DNA of 27,349 nt, taken from the IMG/VR virus record IMGVR_UViG_3300035034_000621, positions 1-27,349 of that record. One strand, written 5' to 3'. Below are positions 7,086 to 15,109 of the stretch, in pieces. The notes under the pieces were generated by a model. The model searched no databases. It saw only the letters and a list, made by a program, of their open reading frames with translations, and was not told the DNA's origin. Each line of letters starts with the position of its first letter. The first letter of the stretch is position 1. Source of the stretch: a virus. Position numbers and translations under genes: made by a program.

Positions 7086-7637
7086 TTAGTTTAGCAGGTT
7101 GCTGACTTTGATCCAATAAATCTCCGTGGATGACTTCTCGTGACCCCTCGGGCCTCCGTTATGCATCCGTGCCAGACCCTCCAGAGAGTACCCCACGCGA
7201 TGCCCGTAGCGGTCCCAGTACGCCAGCACGATCGACCGTGCGTAATCTGGGTTGAAAACATCGAGATAGACACCGCCAATGTTTGGCGACTGCTCGATGG
7301 CATCGAGCCAGTAAATTTCCCAGATCTGAAAAGATCCACGAGCATTGCCCGAATCCCCAATCGCATTTGCATCGCCATTAGATTCCACGAATTCGATCGC
7401 ATCCAAAAGTCTAATGTGGTCCGCTGTCACCCAAGAGTACGGGCGGGCTTCCACGAAGTTCTGGACTGTAACATCATTTTTGCTCGGTAACATCGGTGAT
7501 GTTACAGTGCGTTCCGGTGTTACAATCGAGTGCCGTGCCACCCTTGACGAAACCATATCAGCGGTGATAATGAATACCACTGCGAATACGATGAATATTT
7601 GAGCGTATGAAAGTTTCTTGAATGTTGCATAAATCAT
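7086..7637 (-). CDS. Membrane-anchored lysozyme/lytic transglycosylase-like protein
   Basis: A 183-aa protein with one N-terminal hydrophobic segment (about 12-28) and a globular domain from about 65. The domain has AIEFVESNGDANAIGD (E82 or E85 as candidate acid), GNARGSFQIWEIYWLDA, and later ARMHNGGPRG. The layout FQI..YW ... PDYA ... Y..RYG ... ARxHNGGPxG resembles goose/invertebrate-type lysozyme and SLT-like phage muramidases, but lacks the cysteines of the animal i-type enzymes. The N-terminal segment could be a signal anchor or a signal-arrest-release sequence, which would place it in the inner membrane or periplasm. It has its own promoter (7681-7709) and an AAGGA Shine-Dalgarno 8 bases before the ATG. 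It heads the polymerase transcript, an unusual place for a lysis or cell-wall gene. Its role (lysis, superinfection control or other) is not known. Confidence 0.8.
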   Translation of the reverse strand: MIYATFKKLSYAQIFIVFAVVFIITADMVSSRVARHSIVTPERTVTSPMLPSKNDVTVQNFVEARPYSWVTADHIRLLDAIEFVESNGDANAIGDSGNARGSFQIWEIYWLDAIEQSPNIGGVYLDVFNPDYARSIVLAYWDRYGHRVGYSLEGLARMHNGGPRGHEKSSTEIYWIKVSNLLN

Positions 7638-7680
7638 TGTATAATCCTTGTACTTGATGGACTGTTCTGCACGCTCAGTA

Positions 7681-7709
7681 ATTATAGGCGATCACAACAC
7701 GGAAGTCAA
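7681..7709 (-). promoter_or_regulatory. Sigma70-type promoter for lysozyme, polymerase, uvsX and 41
   Basis: On the minus strand TTGACT (7709-7704) is followed by a 17-base spacer and a perfect TATAAT (7686-7681). The -35 box and the stop codon of the dNMP kinase gene overlap in this stretch. The transcript would begin near 7673, giving a leader of about 36 bases with an AAGGA ribosome site before the lysozyme ATG. The match is near consensus, as expected for a host-polymerase early promoter. Confidence 0.85.
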
Positions 7710-8282
7710 GTACCAATCTTCAATATAATTCTCTAGGTGCGCTCGAAGATCTACTACGGAGCGAGAATTGTCTACACCGATAAAATCTCTCTCACAGTAG
7801 ATTCCAGTTTGATAACTTTTTAGATATTTCATTCCAAGGTATTCCGATGCATGATTGTACACTGGAAGATTTGTATTAATTCTATCTCCTGCGTATACGA
7901 AAAAATGTCTGCCAAATTTTCTTTTGACTAATTCTACTTCATTTTCAAAGCGAATATCATCAATAATAACTACATGATTCTCGTTATTTTCGGCGTTGCT
8001 GGCAAGTTTTAGATCATTCAAACTATTTTCCATAAGATTAACCCACCAATTTTCATCGGATTTACGGAGGACATCAGTCCCGATCCACTGGGCTAAAGTT
8101 CTGTACAGTTCGTAATGCTCATCTTTTGTGACTCCCATGACTTGCAGGCCAAATCGAAGGGGGTCGGCAAAAGATCTCATATCAACTTTCCACCCGACGG
8201 ACTCAAATATTTCTTTGCAAATTTTTGCTGACTCTGTTTTTCCAGAGCGAGCGAGTCCAGAAAATCCTATAACTCGTAACAT
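7692..8282 (-). CDS. 1: Deoxynucleoside monophosphate kinase (T4 gp1 type)
   Basis: Phosphorylates dNMPs to dNDPs for dNTP synthesis. The 196-aa protein opens with MLRVIGFSGLARSGKTESA, a P-loop of the phage dNMP-kinase form, followed by the family's SFADPLR stretch and, later, an IDDIRFENEVELV segment (acidic DDIRF motif). The frame is open back to an ATG at 8354, but that would overlap dUTPase by 71 bases. ATG at 8282 has a strong GGGAGAG ribosome site and begins right after the dUTPase stop codon, so it is the better start. The end of the gene carries the -35 box of the next promoter. Confidence 0.9.
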   Translation of the reverse strand: MLRVIGFSGLARSGKTESAKICKEIFESVGWKVDMRSFADPLRFGLQVMGVTKDEHYELYRTLAQWIGTDVLRKSDENWWVNLMENSLNDLKLASNAENNENHVVIIDDIRFENEVELVKRKFGRHFFVYAGDRINTNLPVYNHASEYLGMKYLKSYQTGIYCERDFIGVDNSRSVVDLRAHLENYIEDWYLTSVL

Positions 8283-8283
8283 A

Positions 8284-8838
8284 TTATACTCTCCCTGTTG
8301 AACCGAATCCACCGATTCGATCTGTTTTTTGGTCTGGTTTGGTACTTGAATCAATCATGATGCATCTATTTGCTAGAACAATTTCTCCCTGAGCAATTTT
8401 ATCTCCGTTGTTAATTCTGTGGCGGCGCGTGGAATAATTTCTCACCATAACGAAGGTTTCATGCACATAATCTTCGTCAATAACGCCTTCACCGTTAGCA
8501 AGAGCAATTCCACTCTTCAATGCAAGTCCGGATCTAGAATGAATGCGGACACTGTATCCCGGTGTAATATCAAAAATTAAACCGGTCGGTATGAGAAGCC
8601 TTTCTCCGGGAAGTGCTTCAATATAATCATTTTGCCCGTCAATACGGGGTGATAAATGTGAATACGGCTTAAAGGCATCATCTGCATACGAATTTAAAGT
8701 ATTATTATCCTTATCGTATATTACAATTTTACTTGTATTGGGAATATGCGCCCTGATGTCAAAACATGCAGACCGCTCGGTAGCATACGCTGGCATTATA
8801 ACATCAGTGGATACTCTAAAAACCTTCAAATGCATCAT
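8284..8838 (-). CDS. dut: Trimeric-type dUTPase
   Basis: Hydrolyses dUTP to dUMP, keeping uracil out of DNA and supplying the dTMP precursor. The 184-aa protein has the five family motifs: ACFDIRA (24-30), RSGLALKSG (102-110), GVIDEDY (118-124, with D121 as the catalytic candidate), RxxNGDKIAQ (141-150) and the C-terminal RIGGFGSTGRV (174-184) that closes over the site. It is longer than the usual 150 aa because of an insertion around 40-75. T4 itself uses the unrelated gp56, so this gene separates the phage from T4 proper. It lies one base upstream of the dNMP kinase start, a sensible pathway pairing. Start ATG ATG, with a GTGAG-like ribosome site. Confidence 0.95.
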   Translation of the reverse strand: MMHLKVFRVSTDVIMPAYATERSACFDIRAHIPNTSKIVIYDKDNNTLNSYADDAFKPYSHLSPRIDGQNDYIEALPGERLLIPTGLIFDITPGYSVRIHSRSGLALKSGIALANGEGVIDEDYVHETFVMVRNYSTRRHRINNGDKIAQGEIVLANRCIMIDSSTKPDQKTDRIGGFGSTGRV

Positions 8839-8857
8839 AATATAAACTCACTTTCTT

Positions 8858-9247
8858 TTACTTTCCAATATTGTATTTGGGTACTAGCACCCAATCAGAC
8901 TTTTCCTTGAACGGAATAATTTTAAGTCTTGACATGTCCAACTCATCTTCGGTTTGGTCCGGGTCTATGATTTCACACAGTCCCCATTCTTCCAAAAGGT
9001 TTGCTATTGTATTTCTTCTCAGCAAATCTTCCTCGGGAACATCCTGATGTATGCCGTCAAATATAAACATTTCTTTGAAATGTACTATTGCGTATTCACC
9101 TCTTTTGTGGAGAATATGGCAACTTTGATACAGTTTCTTTTCTTTTCTGGAAGATATACCCATGCGAGTCAGGGTTTCTTTTATCTTTAAAAAGTTTTCT
9201 TTGTTTAATATATCAATTCTAACACCGAGGCCACTAAAAATATCCAT
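8858..9247 (-). CDS. regA: RegA translational repressor
   Basis: RegA binds the ribosome-binding regions of early phage mRNAs, including its own in T4, and blocks initiation. The 129-aa protein matches T4 RegA (122 aa) closely along its length: KETLTRMGI, LYQSCHILHKRG, IVHFKEM, a NTIANLLEEWGL segment and the C-terminal WVLVPKYNIG. It occupies the T4 position between 62 and 43, except that dUTPase, dNMP kinase and a lysozyme-like gene have been placed between it and the polymerase. The ATG is preceded by an AAAAGGAAG ribosome site that lies partly in a hairpin (9258-9282). Confidence 0.97.
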   Translation of the reverse strand: MDIFSGLGVRIDILNKENFLKIKETLTRMGISSRKEKKLYQSCHILHKRGEYAIVHFKEMFIFDGIHQDVPEEDLLRRNTIANLLEEWGLCEIIDPDQTEDELDMSRLKIIPFKEKSDWVLVPKYNIGK

Positions 9248-9257
9248 GTTGTACTTC

Positions 9258-9282
9258 CTTTTGTAGATCGAATTTACAAAAG
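9258..9282 (-). promoter_or_regulatory. Hairpin at the regA ribosome-binding site
   Basis: On the minus strand CTTTTGTA (9282-9275) and TACAAAAG (9265-9258) form a perfect 8-bp inverted repeat around a 9-base loop. The 3' arm runs straight into GGAAGTACAAC before the regA ATG, so the stem covers part of the Shine-Dalgarno sequence. In T4 RegA represses its own translation, so this is a candidate autoregulatory site. The role is inferred; the repeat is seen. Confidence 0.5.
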
Positions 9283-9296
9283 TATGTAGGATGAAT

Positions 9297-9704
9297 TTAA
9301 TCTTTCATATCTTCATAGATTAGGGACAACTCTTTGATCTGCGCCTCAGTCATACATCCAAGATATTCTGCGGCTCTTCTGCTATTAACTTTATAGAGTT
9401 TGACTATCATCTCTATATTCTTTTGCTTCGGTGCCTTATGCCACTTTGTAAATCTTTTCCTCTTTTTTGCAGATTCGAGCCAGAACAGATAGTGTATCTC
9501 TTTTGGGATGGAGTGACCAAACTTAGTTATCTGCCCGGCAAGACCCAGAGTGTCTGGAAAATATGACATGGTTCTATTAATTAGAAATGCAGAATAATTT
9601 TCCAGTTCAGTGCCGTCAACAACAAGATTATTCTTATCGAAGTTTATGGATTTTAAAAAATCTCCAAATGTAGGTGATGTGGATTTAATCGTAGTCATAG
9701 TCAT
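9297..9704 (-). CDS. 62: Clamp loader small subunit gp62
   Basis: gp62 joins four gp44 subunits to load the gp45 clamp. This 135-aa form is shorter than T4 gp62 (187 aa) but matches the short gp62 of environmental T4-like phages: SAFLINRTMSYFPDT near the N-terminus, IPKEIHYLFWL, then KKRKRFTKWHK and a helical C-terminus with AAEYLGCMTEAQIKEL. The start is uncertain: GTG 9728, ATG 9704 and ATG 9698 are all possible and all overlap the end of the preceding gene. I chose 9704, which has GGGACGG just upstream. Confidence 0.85.
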   Translation of the reverse strand: MTMTTIKSTSPTFGDFLKSINFDKNNLVVDGTELENYSAFLINRTMSYFPDTLGLAGQITKFGHSIPKEIHYLFWLESAKKRKRFTKWHKAPKQKNIEMIVKLYKVNSRRAAEYLGCMTEAQIKELSLIYEDMKD

Positions 9705-10446
9705 CACCGTCCCACATGTTTGGTCCACTCATTCTGTGATTTACTCTCAATTGTTGGATTAATGGAACTGGAATATGAATCCATTTTTTATCTTTTACGG
9801 AGAAGAATGGAGACATGTACATCGAATCGAATGCCGTAGTACCCAACCAGTACGACTTCGGCTTTATTTCCAAGTGTTCCGCAGATATTGTACTTTCGGG
9901 AGAAACTTTGACGATCTCAGGTCCGCCGTAGAGGGATTCGTATTGGAGTATGAATTCCGTTGAATCTTGCCCAATTTCTGTATCATCATTTAGAATGTCT
10001 TGAAGGGCCTTTTCGCACATGAGTTCGCACACTCCAAACTTTTCGATAAAGTCTCCGGTGACCTTATGTGCTATCTGATTGATCAGGTAGTTCATACGAA
10101 ACAGTAGGAACTCGTGCTTCATGATCATTCCTATTTTACAAAATTCGGAATACGAGTACTTTCGCATGAGTTTATCCCAATGTAAACACCACGCACTTTT
10201 GAAATTTGGATTATTGCTTTTGAACACACCATTGACAACTGAAGTCATATCATACGAGTCAGATGTAATGTAATTGAGAGACAGTCCACTTGATATCATT
10301 TGGCTTGCCCCAAATACTATCTGGCCTACTTCATTTTTAAAGTCTGCAATCTCGTACTGATCCGCTACATCTTTCATTATTTCCATGAACTCAATAGCGG
10401 TCGTATTCTTAGATACTTTGAACTTTCGGTCTTGATCTTCATTCAT
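9685..10446 (-). CDS. Unknown 253-aa protein inserted between clamp loader genes 44 and 62
   Basis: I do not recognise this protein. It has a helical first half with several aromatic and methionine residues (about 95-135, including WCLHWDKLMRKYSYSEFCKIGM) and a second half ending in a very acidic tail (DGDDYDYD). There is no Walker, zinc or nuclease motif and no membrane segment. ATG at 10446 overlaps the gp44 stop by 4 bases (ATGA), so translation is coupled to gp44, and its end overlaps gp62. In T4 genes 44 and 62 are adjacent and coupled, so this gene splits a pair whose products act in one complex. That placement suggests a link to replication, but no function can be read from the sequence. 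The frame is open to 10482; the 10446 start is better supported. Confidence 0.85.
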   Translation of the reverse strand: MNEDQDRKFKVSKNTTAIEFMEIMKDVADQYEIADFKNEVGQIVFGASQMISSGLSLNYITSDSYDMTSVVNGVFKSNNPNFKSAWCLHWDKLMRKYSYSEFCKIGMIMKHEFLLFRMNYLINQIAHKVTGDFIEKFGVCELMCEKALQDILNDDTEIGQDSTEFILQYESLYGGPEIVKVSPESTISAEHLEIKPKSYWLGTTAFDSMYMSPFFSVKDKKWIHIPVPLIQQLRVNHRMSGPNMWDGDDYDYD

Positions 10447-11414
10447 GTTAGTGTAACCTCCACCATTAGCATCGTCAGGCACGCCATCATATTTATCTCC
10501 GGGTCAATCGTAAAAGCAGACTGATACGAATACTCCTGTATCGTTCCGATAGCCACTGCCAGAGACTTAGAATCAATTATGGGTGTACCCTCGTCATTCA
10601 TACGCCAGATGTACTTGTACAGGTCGGAATAAAATCTCTGTACATCTCCGTCAGAATTATCCGCAACCCACTCGCGGAGTGCGATAAACTTCTTGGACCT
10701 CAAAATCTCAAAGAGTTTGGACATCTCATTATTGGAAGATGACGACACGATCGAGTTATCCAGTGAACCATTCTTTGAATGGTGCTGCAACTTACCCAAA
10801 ATCATTCTAAAGTCTGGGAAATAGGTCTTAACTGCTTGGGCTAGAGTATTGGAATCAAACTGAATTCCCTCTCTTTTGAGGATACTCTTGCATAGTTCAA
10901 ACATTTCACCCGCAAGACCTACTCGCTCAGTCTTTGGAATCTTGAAATCTATTACCGGGCATCTGGAATGAAGTGCTGGAATAATCTTGTTCTTGTAATT
11001 GCAAGTCATAATGAATCGGCAATTACTACTAAATTCCTCAATGAACCCTCTAAGTGCGGGCTGTGTCGATGTCGGGTTGAGATGATCGGCCTCGTCCAGA
11101 ATAACAACCTTCAAGCCCCCCGTGAGGGACAGGGTAGACGCAAACCCGCGAATCTTTGTCCGGAGTACATCAATACCATTCTCATCCGATCCATTGATGA
11201 AAAGGTAATCGAGCCCGAGTTCTTCACACATAGCCCTAGCAGCGGTGGTCTTTCCGCATCCGGGACCACCACTCAAAATCATATTCGGAAAGTTATCCCT
11301 TCCTTCCACCGCAATAGATTTTAGAACCTTCTTAATATCCCTCGGGAGAACACAATCATCAATTGTCTTTGGTCGATATTTTTCCACAAACAGTACATTA
11401 TGAATATCATCCAT
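10443..11414 (-). CDS. 44: Clamp loader ATPase subunit gp44
   Basis: AAA+ ATPase of the gp44/62 clamp loader, which opens gp45 and places it on primed DNA. The 323-aa protein (T4 gp44 is 319) has VEKYRPKTIDD at the N-terminus, Walker A GGPGCGKTT (49-57), Walker B ILDEAD (105-110), sensor 1 in IMTCNYKNKI and the SRC arginine-finger motif at 150-152. A three-helix collar domain follows. An AAGGAAGAG ribosome site precedes the ATG, in the 18-base gap after gp45. Confidence 0.97.
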   Translation of the reverse strand: MDDIHNVLFVEKYRPKTIDDCVLPRDIKKVLKSIAVEGRDNFPNMILSGGPGCGKTTAARAMCEELGLDYLFINGSDENGIDVLRTKIRGFASTLSLTGGLKVVILDEADHLNPTSTQPALRGFIEEFSSNCRFIMTCNYKNKIIPALHSRCPVIDFKIPKTERVGLAGEMFELCKSILKREGIQFDSNTLAQAVKTYFPDFRMILGKLQHHSKNGSLDNSIVSSSSNNEMSKLFEILRSKKFIALREWVADNSDGDVQRFYSDLYKYIWRMNDEGTPIIDSKSLAVAIGTIQEYSYQSAFTIDPEINMMACLTMLMVEVTLT

Positions 11415-11432
11415 CGTAATAAGTCTCTTCCT

Positions 11433-12137
11433 TTAAGAATTTTTTGTCTCTACGGCGATCCAGTAATTCAGATTCATATTGGTATGCGTAAACCTTGAAA
11501 TGATCTTCTGTGCGATAGAAACATTGTAGTCTCCTGCAAAAGATGGCAGATTTGAGATCTTAAAGATGTACTCATATTCATCTGATTCATCTGATGCATC
11601 TACCTCACCGATCAAAAACTCGTAGAAGTCACTAACCCCTGATCTCGATCCGCCATTCATATCCTCTGGTGCAAAGATCTTTGCAACGAGTTCGGTGCCT
11701 CGGTTGCGAAGAGATAGGGAGTCAACCTTTAAGGCGTTCGCAGCACTCAGTATAGCGTCTTTGGTTTCGCCTGTCAATACAAATTCCAGTCTGGCGGCGA
11801 ACGACCCCATACCCTTGCTAGGAACCTTCAGTAAGGTCCGTGGTGACATCCTGTACCGTAGCATACCGCCAGACTCGCCACGAATGGTGATGTTGCTGTC
11901 CATCGGGTCTGTCGGGAATGTGATTTCAGGATTCTCCAGAAGTTTTACCGCGTTCAAGAATCTCGGCAAATCAAAGATCGCAAGGTTGCCGTCGAATTGC
12001 TCGTCTGATTCGTACTGAGCAAAAATCGTCTTATCTTCCTTCATGGTCCGGATGATGTTTCCGGGCTCGATGAAAATATTCGGATTAATGTCTGCGAACT
12101 TTCTCAAGATTTGAACGGTAGTCGTGGTCAATTTCAT
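11433..12137 (-). CDS. 45: Sliding clamp gp45
   Basis: The trimeric clamp gives the polymerase processivity and, in T4, activates late transcription by binding gp55 and gp33. At 234 aa it is close to T4 gp45 (228). The N-terminus (MKLTTTTVQILRKFADIN) and the segment FDLPRFLNAVKLL are typical of the family, and it lies directly upstream of gp44 as in T4. Its clients in this window are the polymerase pieces (tail LENFF) and gp55 (tail IENFM). A GGAG ribosome site lies about 11 bases before the ATG. Confidence 0.95.
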   Translation of the reverse strand: MKLTTTTVQILRKFADINPNIFIEPGNIIRTMKEDKTIFAQYESDEQFDGNLAIFDLPRFLNAVKLLENPEITFPTDPMDSNITIRGESGGMLRYRMSPRTLLKVPSKGMGSFAARLEFVLTGETKDAILSAANALKVDSLSLRNRGTELVAKIFAPEDMNGGSRSGVSDFYEFLIGEVDASDESDEYEYIFKISNLPSFAGDYNVSIAQKIISRFTHTNMNLNYWIAVETKNS

Positions 12138-12162
12138 AATAAATAAATCTCCTGTAAAATTT

Positions 12163-12789
12163 TTAACCTATCATCGAACCATTCGAGAATAGTCTAACAT
12201 TCTTTGCTGCTGGTGTATTCACGAATTCTAGCGCGTGAACATGCACGCCCCATTTTTCAACCTTCTCATTAACTACATTCCGAATTTCTTCCTTTATAGA
12301 TGCAATTCCGGCCATAAATTCTTTTCTATCATATCGAGCCATAACTTCTGTAATTGATCCCTGACATAGATTTTCTAAAGAGAAAACAAAGTCATTGACA
12401 TTCACATGAATTTTTTCTACATCTATCACCTTATAGGCCACGGTCAAGGAAACCGTCAGTTCTTTTGTATCTCTAAGAGTTACGGTCTGATAATTAGTTT
12501 CCATTACCATTTCGGCTGTCGGCCACACTTTAATACTTTCTATCCAGTTCCAAAAGAAATGAATTCCTGTTCGTTGACCTCTTATCAACCTAGGGTAGTA
12601 TACACCGCATCTTGCTCTTGTCAATAGCGGATACCAAAATCTCATGCCACTATCTGAAAAACATCTGTATACCGGTGATCCGGCTCTAAACTTCACGCCC
12701 TGTTCATAACAATGGATAGTCAAAAATTGAAATGGTAGTAGTTTTACAAAATTAGTAACCACTGTAGTGAGAACAGCCGTTGGGTCCAT
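12163..12789 (-). CDS. SPFH/band-7 (prohibitin/stomatin-like) protein
   Basis: A 208-aa protein with the features of the SPFH domain: ESIKVWPTAEMVMETNYQTV, then TLRDTKELTVSLTVAYKV, a VxxF...L segment, and the helical part with a KEEIRNVVNEKVEKWGV motif followed by VHALEFVNTP. SPFH proteins form ring or cage oligomers at membranes and often control membrane proteases or other complexes. A hydrophobic N-terminal stretch (about 10-26) may dip into the membrane. It lies between the VWA protein and gp45, 2 bases after the VWA stop, with GGAGG 9 bases before the ATG. A band-7 gene in a T4-like replication operon is unusual. The specific role is unknown. Confidence 0.8.
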   Translation of the reverse strand: MDPTAVLTTVVTNFVKLLPFQFLTIHCYEQGVKFRAGSPVYRCFSDSGMRFWYPLLTRARCGVYYPRLIRGQRTGIHFFWNWIESIKVWPTAEMVMETNYQTVTLRDTKELTVSLTVAYKVIDVEKIHVNVNDFVFSLENLCQGSITEVMARYDRKEFMAGIASIKEEIRNVVNEKVEKWGVHVHALEFVNTPAAKNVRLFSNGSMIG

Positions 12790-12791
12790 TT

Positions 12792-15050
12792 TTAGTAGCC
12801 TCCCTCCGCGATAGCGGATGCGATCTGGTAGATAAACAATCCATCTGAATTATTCTTTTTATGAATAAGTTTACGAATCTTGTTAAGGTTCTTAGCATTC
12901 TTTTCGCCATCCATCTTTTGGATTACATCATCAATATCTATTTTTGCTTCAACAGCATACTGATATCCAGCGTCAAATCCAATAACATTATCATACTTGG
13001 TTACATTACCATTCCTTCGAGACTTAACTTTTCCGTCCTCTCCAACTTCTTTCATGATGGGACTTCCATCAATACTGTTGTGCGTCTGAATTCTTCCTGT
13101 GAATTCAACATATGACATTCCTCCGCTTGAAATCTTCTTCATCGCGTGAGCAACAATACCAACGGAACTCATAGACTCTCTCCGAGTCAAATACTTTCTA
13201 AGGCTAAGAGTATTGGAACTGATCACCAGACCGCTGAAATTGGTGTTGAGGAAGGCTGTAGGCTTAGCGAACAGATTGTACATAGATCGGTTATCCGCTC
13301 CATCTGTCATTACAATAGTATGTAGATATTGAACGGAGTTTTTCTTCTTGAAATCTTCCATGAATTTCATAGAATTTAACATCAAACTTGATAGGGGAGT
13401 AGACCCCACAAGTTGAAGTTTTGCGGTTACTAGTAGATCAATTACTCGCTGCCGCTTCTTGGGGGACATATCCGAAGAAAGAATTCTGATCTGTGACTTT
13501 AGGCGAGGCAAAAGGACCGTCGTATCATTATTCTCGCTATTTACCTGAACCAAAACCCCATCGACGACCTTGCTGTCGCTTGACTGCCAACCATCATAGG
13601 TTCCATTTGAAAATGTATGAATTTCATAAGGAATTCCAACTCTATCACAGAAATATGAAAAATTAATGATTTGAGTTACGAGCGAGAAGAAAAAGTTTCC
13701 CTGCATGGACTGGCTAAAATCCACAAGAACCACGACACCGTGAGATTTACCCGACGGGGTAGTTTCCTTATTCAGAAATATGTTTTCGCTAGTCCGGTAT
13801 TCATGCAACCTAGCCATGTTGATAACTCCCGTTCGGTGTACGCGAGTTCTCGTAATTTGATCTGCTTTCATTTTAGCAAGGAAAATATTAGATGCATTCG
13901 ACGCAAACTTCCTGCATTCTGCGAGCCGATTCAACTCGACCTCTCCGAGTGTAATTTGATTACGCTTAGCCCAGTTCGGGACAATGTTAGAATCTTCAAA
14001 TTCTAAGATAGGAATTCCATAATCCCTAGATTCGATTCGGATCGTTTCCGGAGGATTTAAATCGGAATCATCAGATCCGACGAAATTCAGAATACCCCTT
14101 GCGAAAGCGTCGATGCTTTTAATGCTACTCCAGTCGGGACTTCTTTCCCCGTAGATAGGTTCTTCATTGGCATTATATTCATATTGATCATCATCGTCAT
14201 AATCGTCATAATCGTCATAATCATGATCATCCCCGTCCGGATCGTAAACCTCTGGATCAACGGCAATTTCATCTTCAGGATCATCGAAATCTGGCGTTGA
14301 ATTTATTTGCATCGAAACCGGAATAGCACTAGAAGCACTGGTTCCGGTCGTAACATCGGGTCCAGAAACCTTATTATTTCTCTTATCGACATCCAAAGGA
14401 AGAGGGAAATTCTCATATTCATCACCTTCAAGATCTGAAGGTTTATTCTCAGAATCAATACGAATGTGAAAATCCAAGATTTCTCTGATGTTTTTGTAAA
14501 TCTGTTCCGGTGTCTCGGCTAGGCTGAATTCCTGTGCCATACGGCGTTCGACCTGCGAAAACGGAACATCAATGATAGCACCAATCTTATAGTGAATATT
14601 CAGTCGATCTAAGAATGAGAAAGATTCAATATCCTTCGGATCCCCCAACTTAAAGAAGTTATTCAGGTACAGGTAATTGTACCCTCTTGATCGGAGAAGG
14701 TGTAGGCCCGGGTACTTTCGGGACATCAAAGTATCAACGCGAATATCTTCGAGAATGTTAAACGCGCTCTTAATGTAGTTTTCGTGAGCATCATATTGCT
14801 CGCAAATAGGCTTCAAAAAATTCAAGAAATCTACAGGCGTGTAAACAGCGTGCCCGACCTCATGCACAATAAAATGGTCGATGAGATAATTCGGTGCCGA
14901 CGCGGAGAACAGCGGTAGGGTAATGTGCCTAGTCATCACATTAAACACCGCTGTGTGGGCCTTTGCATCGTAGGAGAATGACACATTTTCAGATGCCAAA
15001 ATGGATGCCAAGATTTCATTTTCACGATTACTACTGCCAATTTTCATCAT
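12792..15050 (-). CDS. CobT/VWA-like protein with an HExxH metalloprotease-like motif
   Basis: A 752-aa protein in three parts. The N-terminal part has HEVGHAVYTP with H63, E64 and H67, followed by ILEDIRVD (about 99-106), the layout of a gluzincin-like zinc site. A long acidic linker (about 255-295) is rich in Asp and Tyr. The C-terminal part is a von Willebrand A domain with a complete MIDAS: DFSQS at 444-448, the Thr of GSTPL at 551 and TDGAD with D583. Similar HExxH plus VWA proteins partner MoxR-type AAA+ ATPases (CobS/CobT, NorQ/NorD, CbbQ/CbbO), and the CobS-like ATPase here is the divergent neighbour at 15246. The pair may remodel or metallate a protein; actual cobalt chelation is doubtful without a cobN-type partner. 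It is the first gene of the minus-strand block. Confidence 0.85.
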   Translation of the reverse strand: MMKIGSSNRENEILASILASENVSFSYDAKAHTAVFNVMTRHITLPLFSASAPNYLIDHFIVHEVGHAVYTPVDFLNFLKPICEQYDAHENYIKSAFNILEDIRVDTLMSRKYPGLHLLRSRGYNYLYLNNFFKLGDPKDIESFSFLDRLNIHYKIGAIIDVPFSQVERRMAQEFSLAETPEQIYKNIREILDFHIRIDSENKPSDLEGDEYENFPLPLDVDKRNNKVSGPDVTTGTSASSAIPVSMQINSTPDFDDPEDEIAVDPEVYDPDGDDHDYDDYDDYDDDDQYEYNANEEPIYGERSPDWSSIKSIDAFARGILNFVGSDDSDLNPPETIRIESRDYGIPILEFEDSNIVPNWAKRNQITLGEVELNRLAECRKFASNASNIFLAKMKADQITRTRVHRTGVINMARLHEYRTSENIFLNKETTPSGKSHGVVVLVDFSQSMQGNFFFSLVTQIINFSYFCDRVGIPYEIHTFSNGTYDGWQSSDSKVVDGVLVQVNSENNDTTVLLPRLKSQIRILSSDMSPKKRQRVIDLLVTAKLQLVGSTPLSSLMLNSMKFMEDFKKKNSVQYLHTIVMTDGADNRSMYNLFAKPTAFLNTNFSGLVISSNTLSLRKYLTRRESMSSVGIVAHAMKKISSGGMSYVEFTGRIQTHNSIDGSPIMKEVGEDGKVKSRRNGNVTKYDNVIGFDAGYQYAVEAKIDIDDVIQKMDGEKNAKNLNKIRKLIHKKNNSDGLFIYQIASAIAEGGY
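14194..14220 (-). repeat. Three perfect 9-bp tandem repeats in the acidic linker
   Basis: The unit ATCGTCATA (plus strand) occurs three times in a row and continues as degenerate copies beyond 14220. It is in frame and encodes the Asp/Tyr-rich linker of the VWA protein. Slippage here would change linker length by multiples of three residues without breaking the frame. Confidence 0.8.
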
Positions 15051-15081
15051 TTACTCCAGTTTGCGGGTTTCCGACTGCTAC

Positions 15082-15109
15082 ATTGTAGCACCCCGAACGG
15101 GTTTGTCAA
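15082..15109 (-). promoter_or_regulatory. Sigma70-type promoter for the minus-strand replication block
   Basis: On the minus strand TTGACA (15109-15104), a 16-base spacer and TACAAT (15087-15082), with TGC just before the -10 box (extended -10). The transcript would begin near 15075, about 25 bases before the VWA gene ATG. It lies back to back with the plus-strand promoter at 15148-15176. Confidence 0.8.

Noticed and set aside
3803-7116. Split inteins at the polymerase breaks
   Set aside because: Inteins are known in phage replication genes, but the ends of the three pieces show no intein blocks: no Cys/Ser at an N-extein junction and no His-Asn before a C-extein. The extra tails are only about 20-35 residues.
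8283-8354. Longer start for dNMP kinase at 8354
   Set aside because: It overlaps the dUTPase C-terminal motif. The family N-terminus starts just before the P-loop, and ATG 8282 has a strong ribosome site.
14194-14220. Repeats as a CRISPR-like array
   Set aside because: The units are 9 bp, directly adjacent, without spacers, and in frame inside a coding region.
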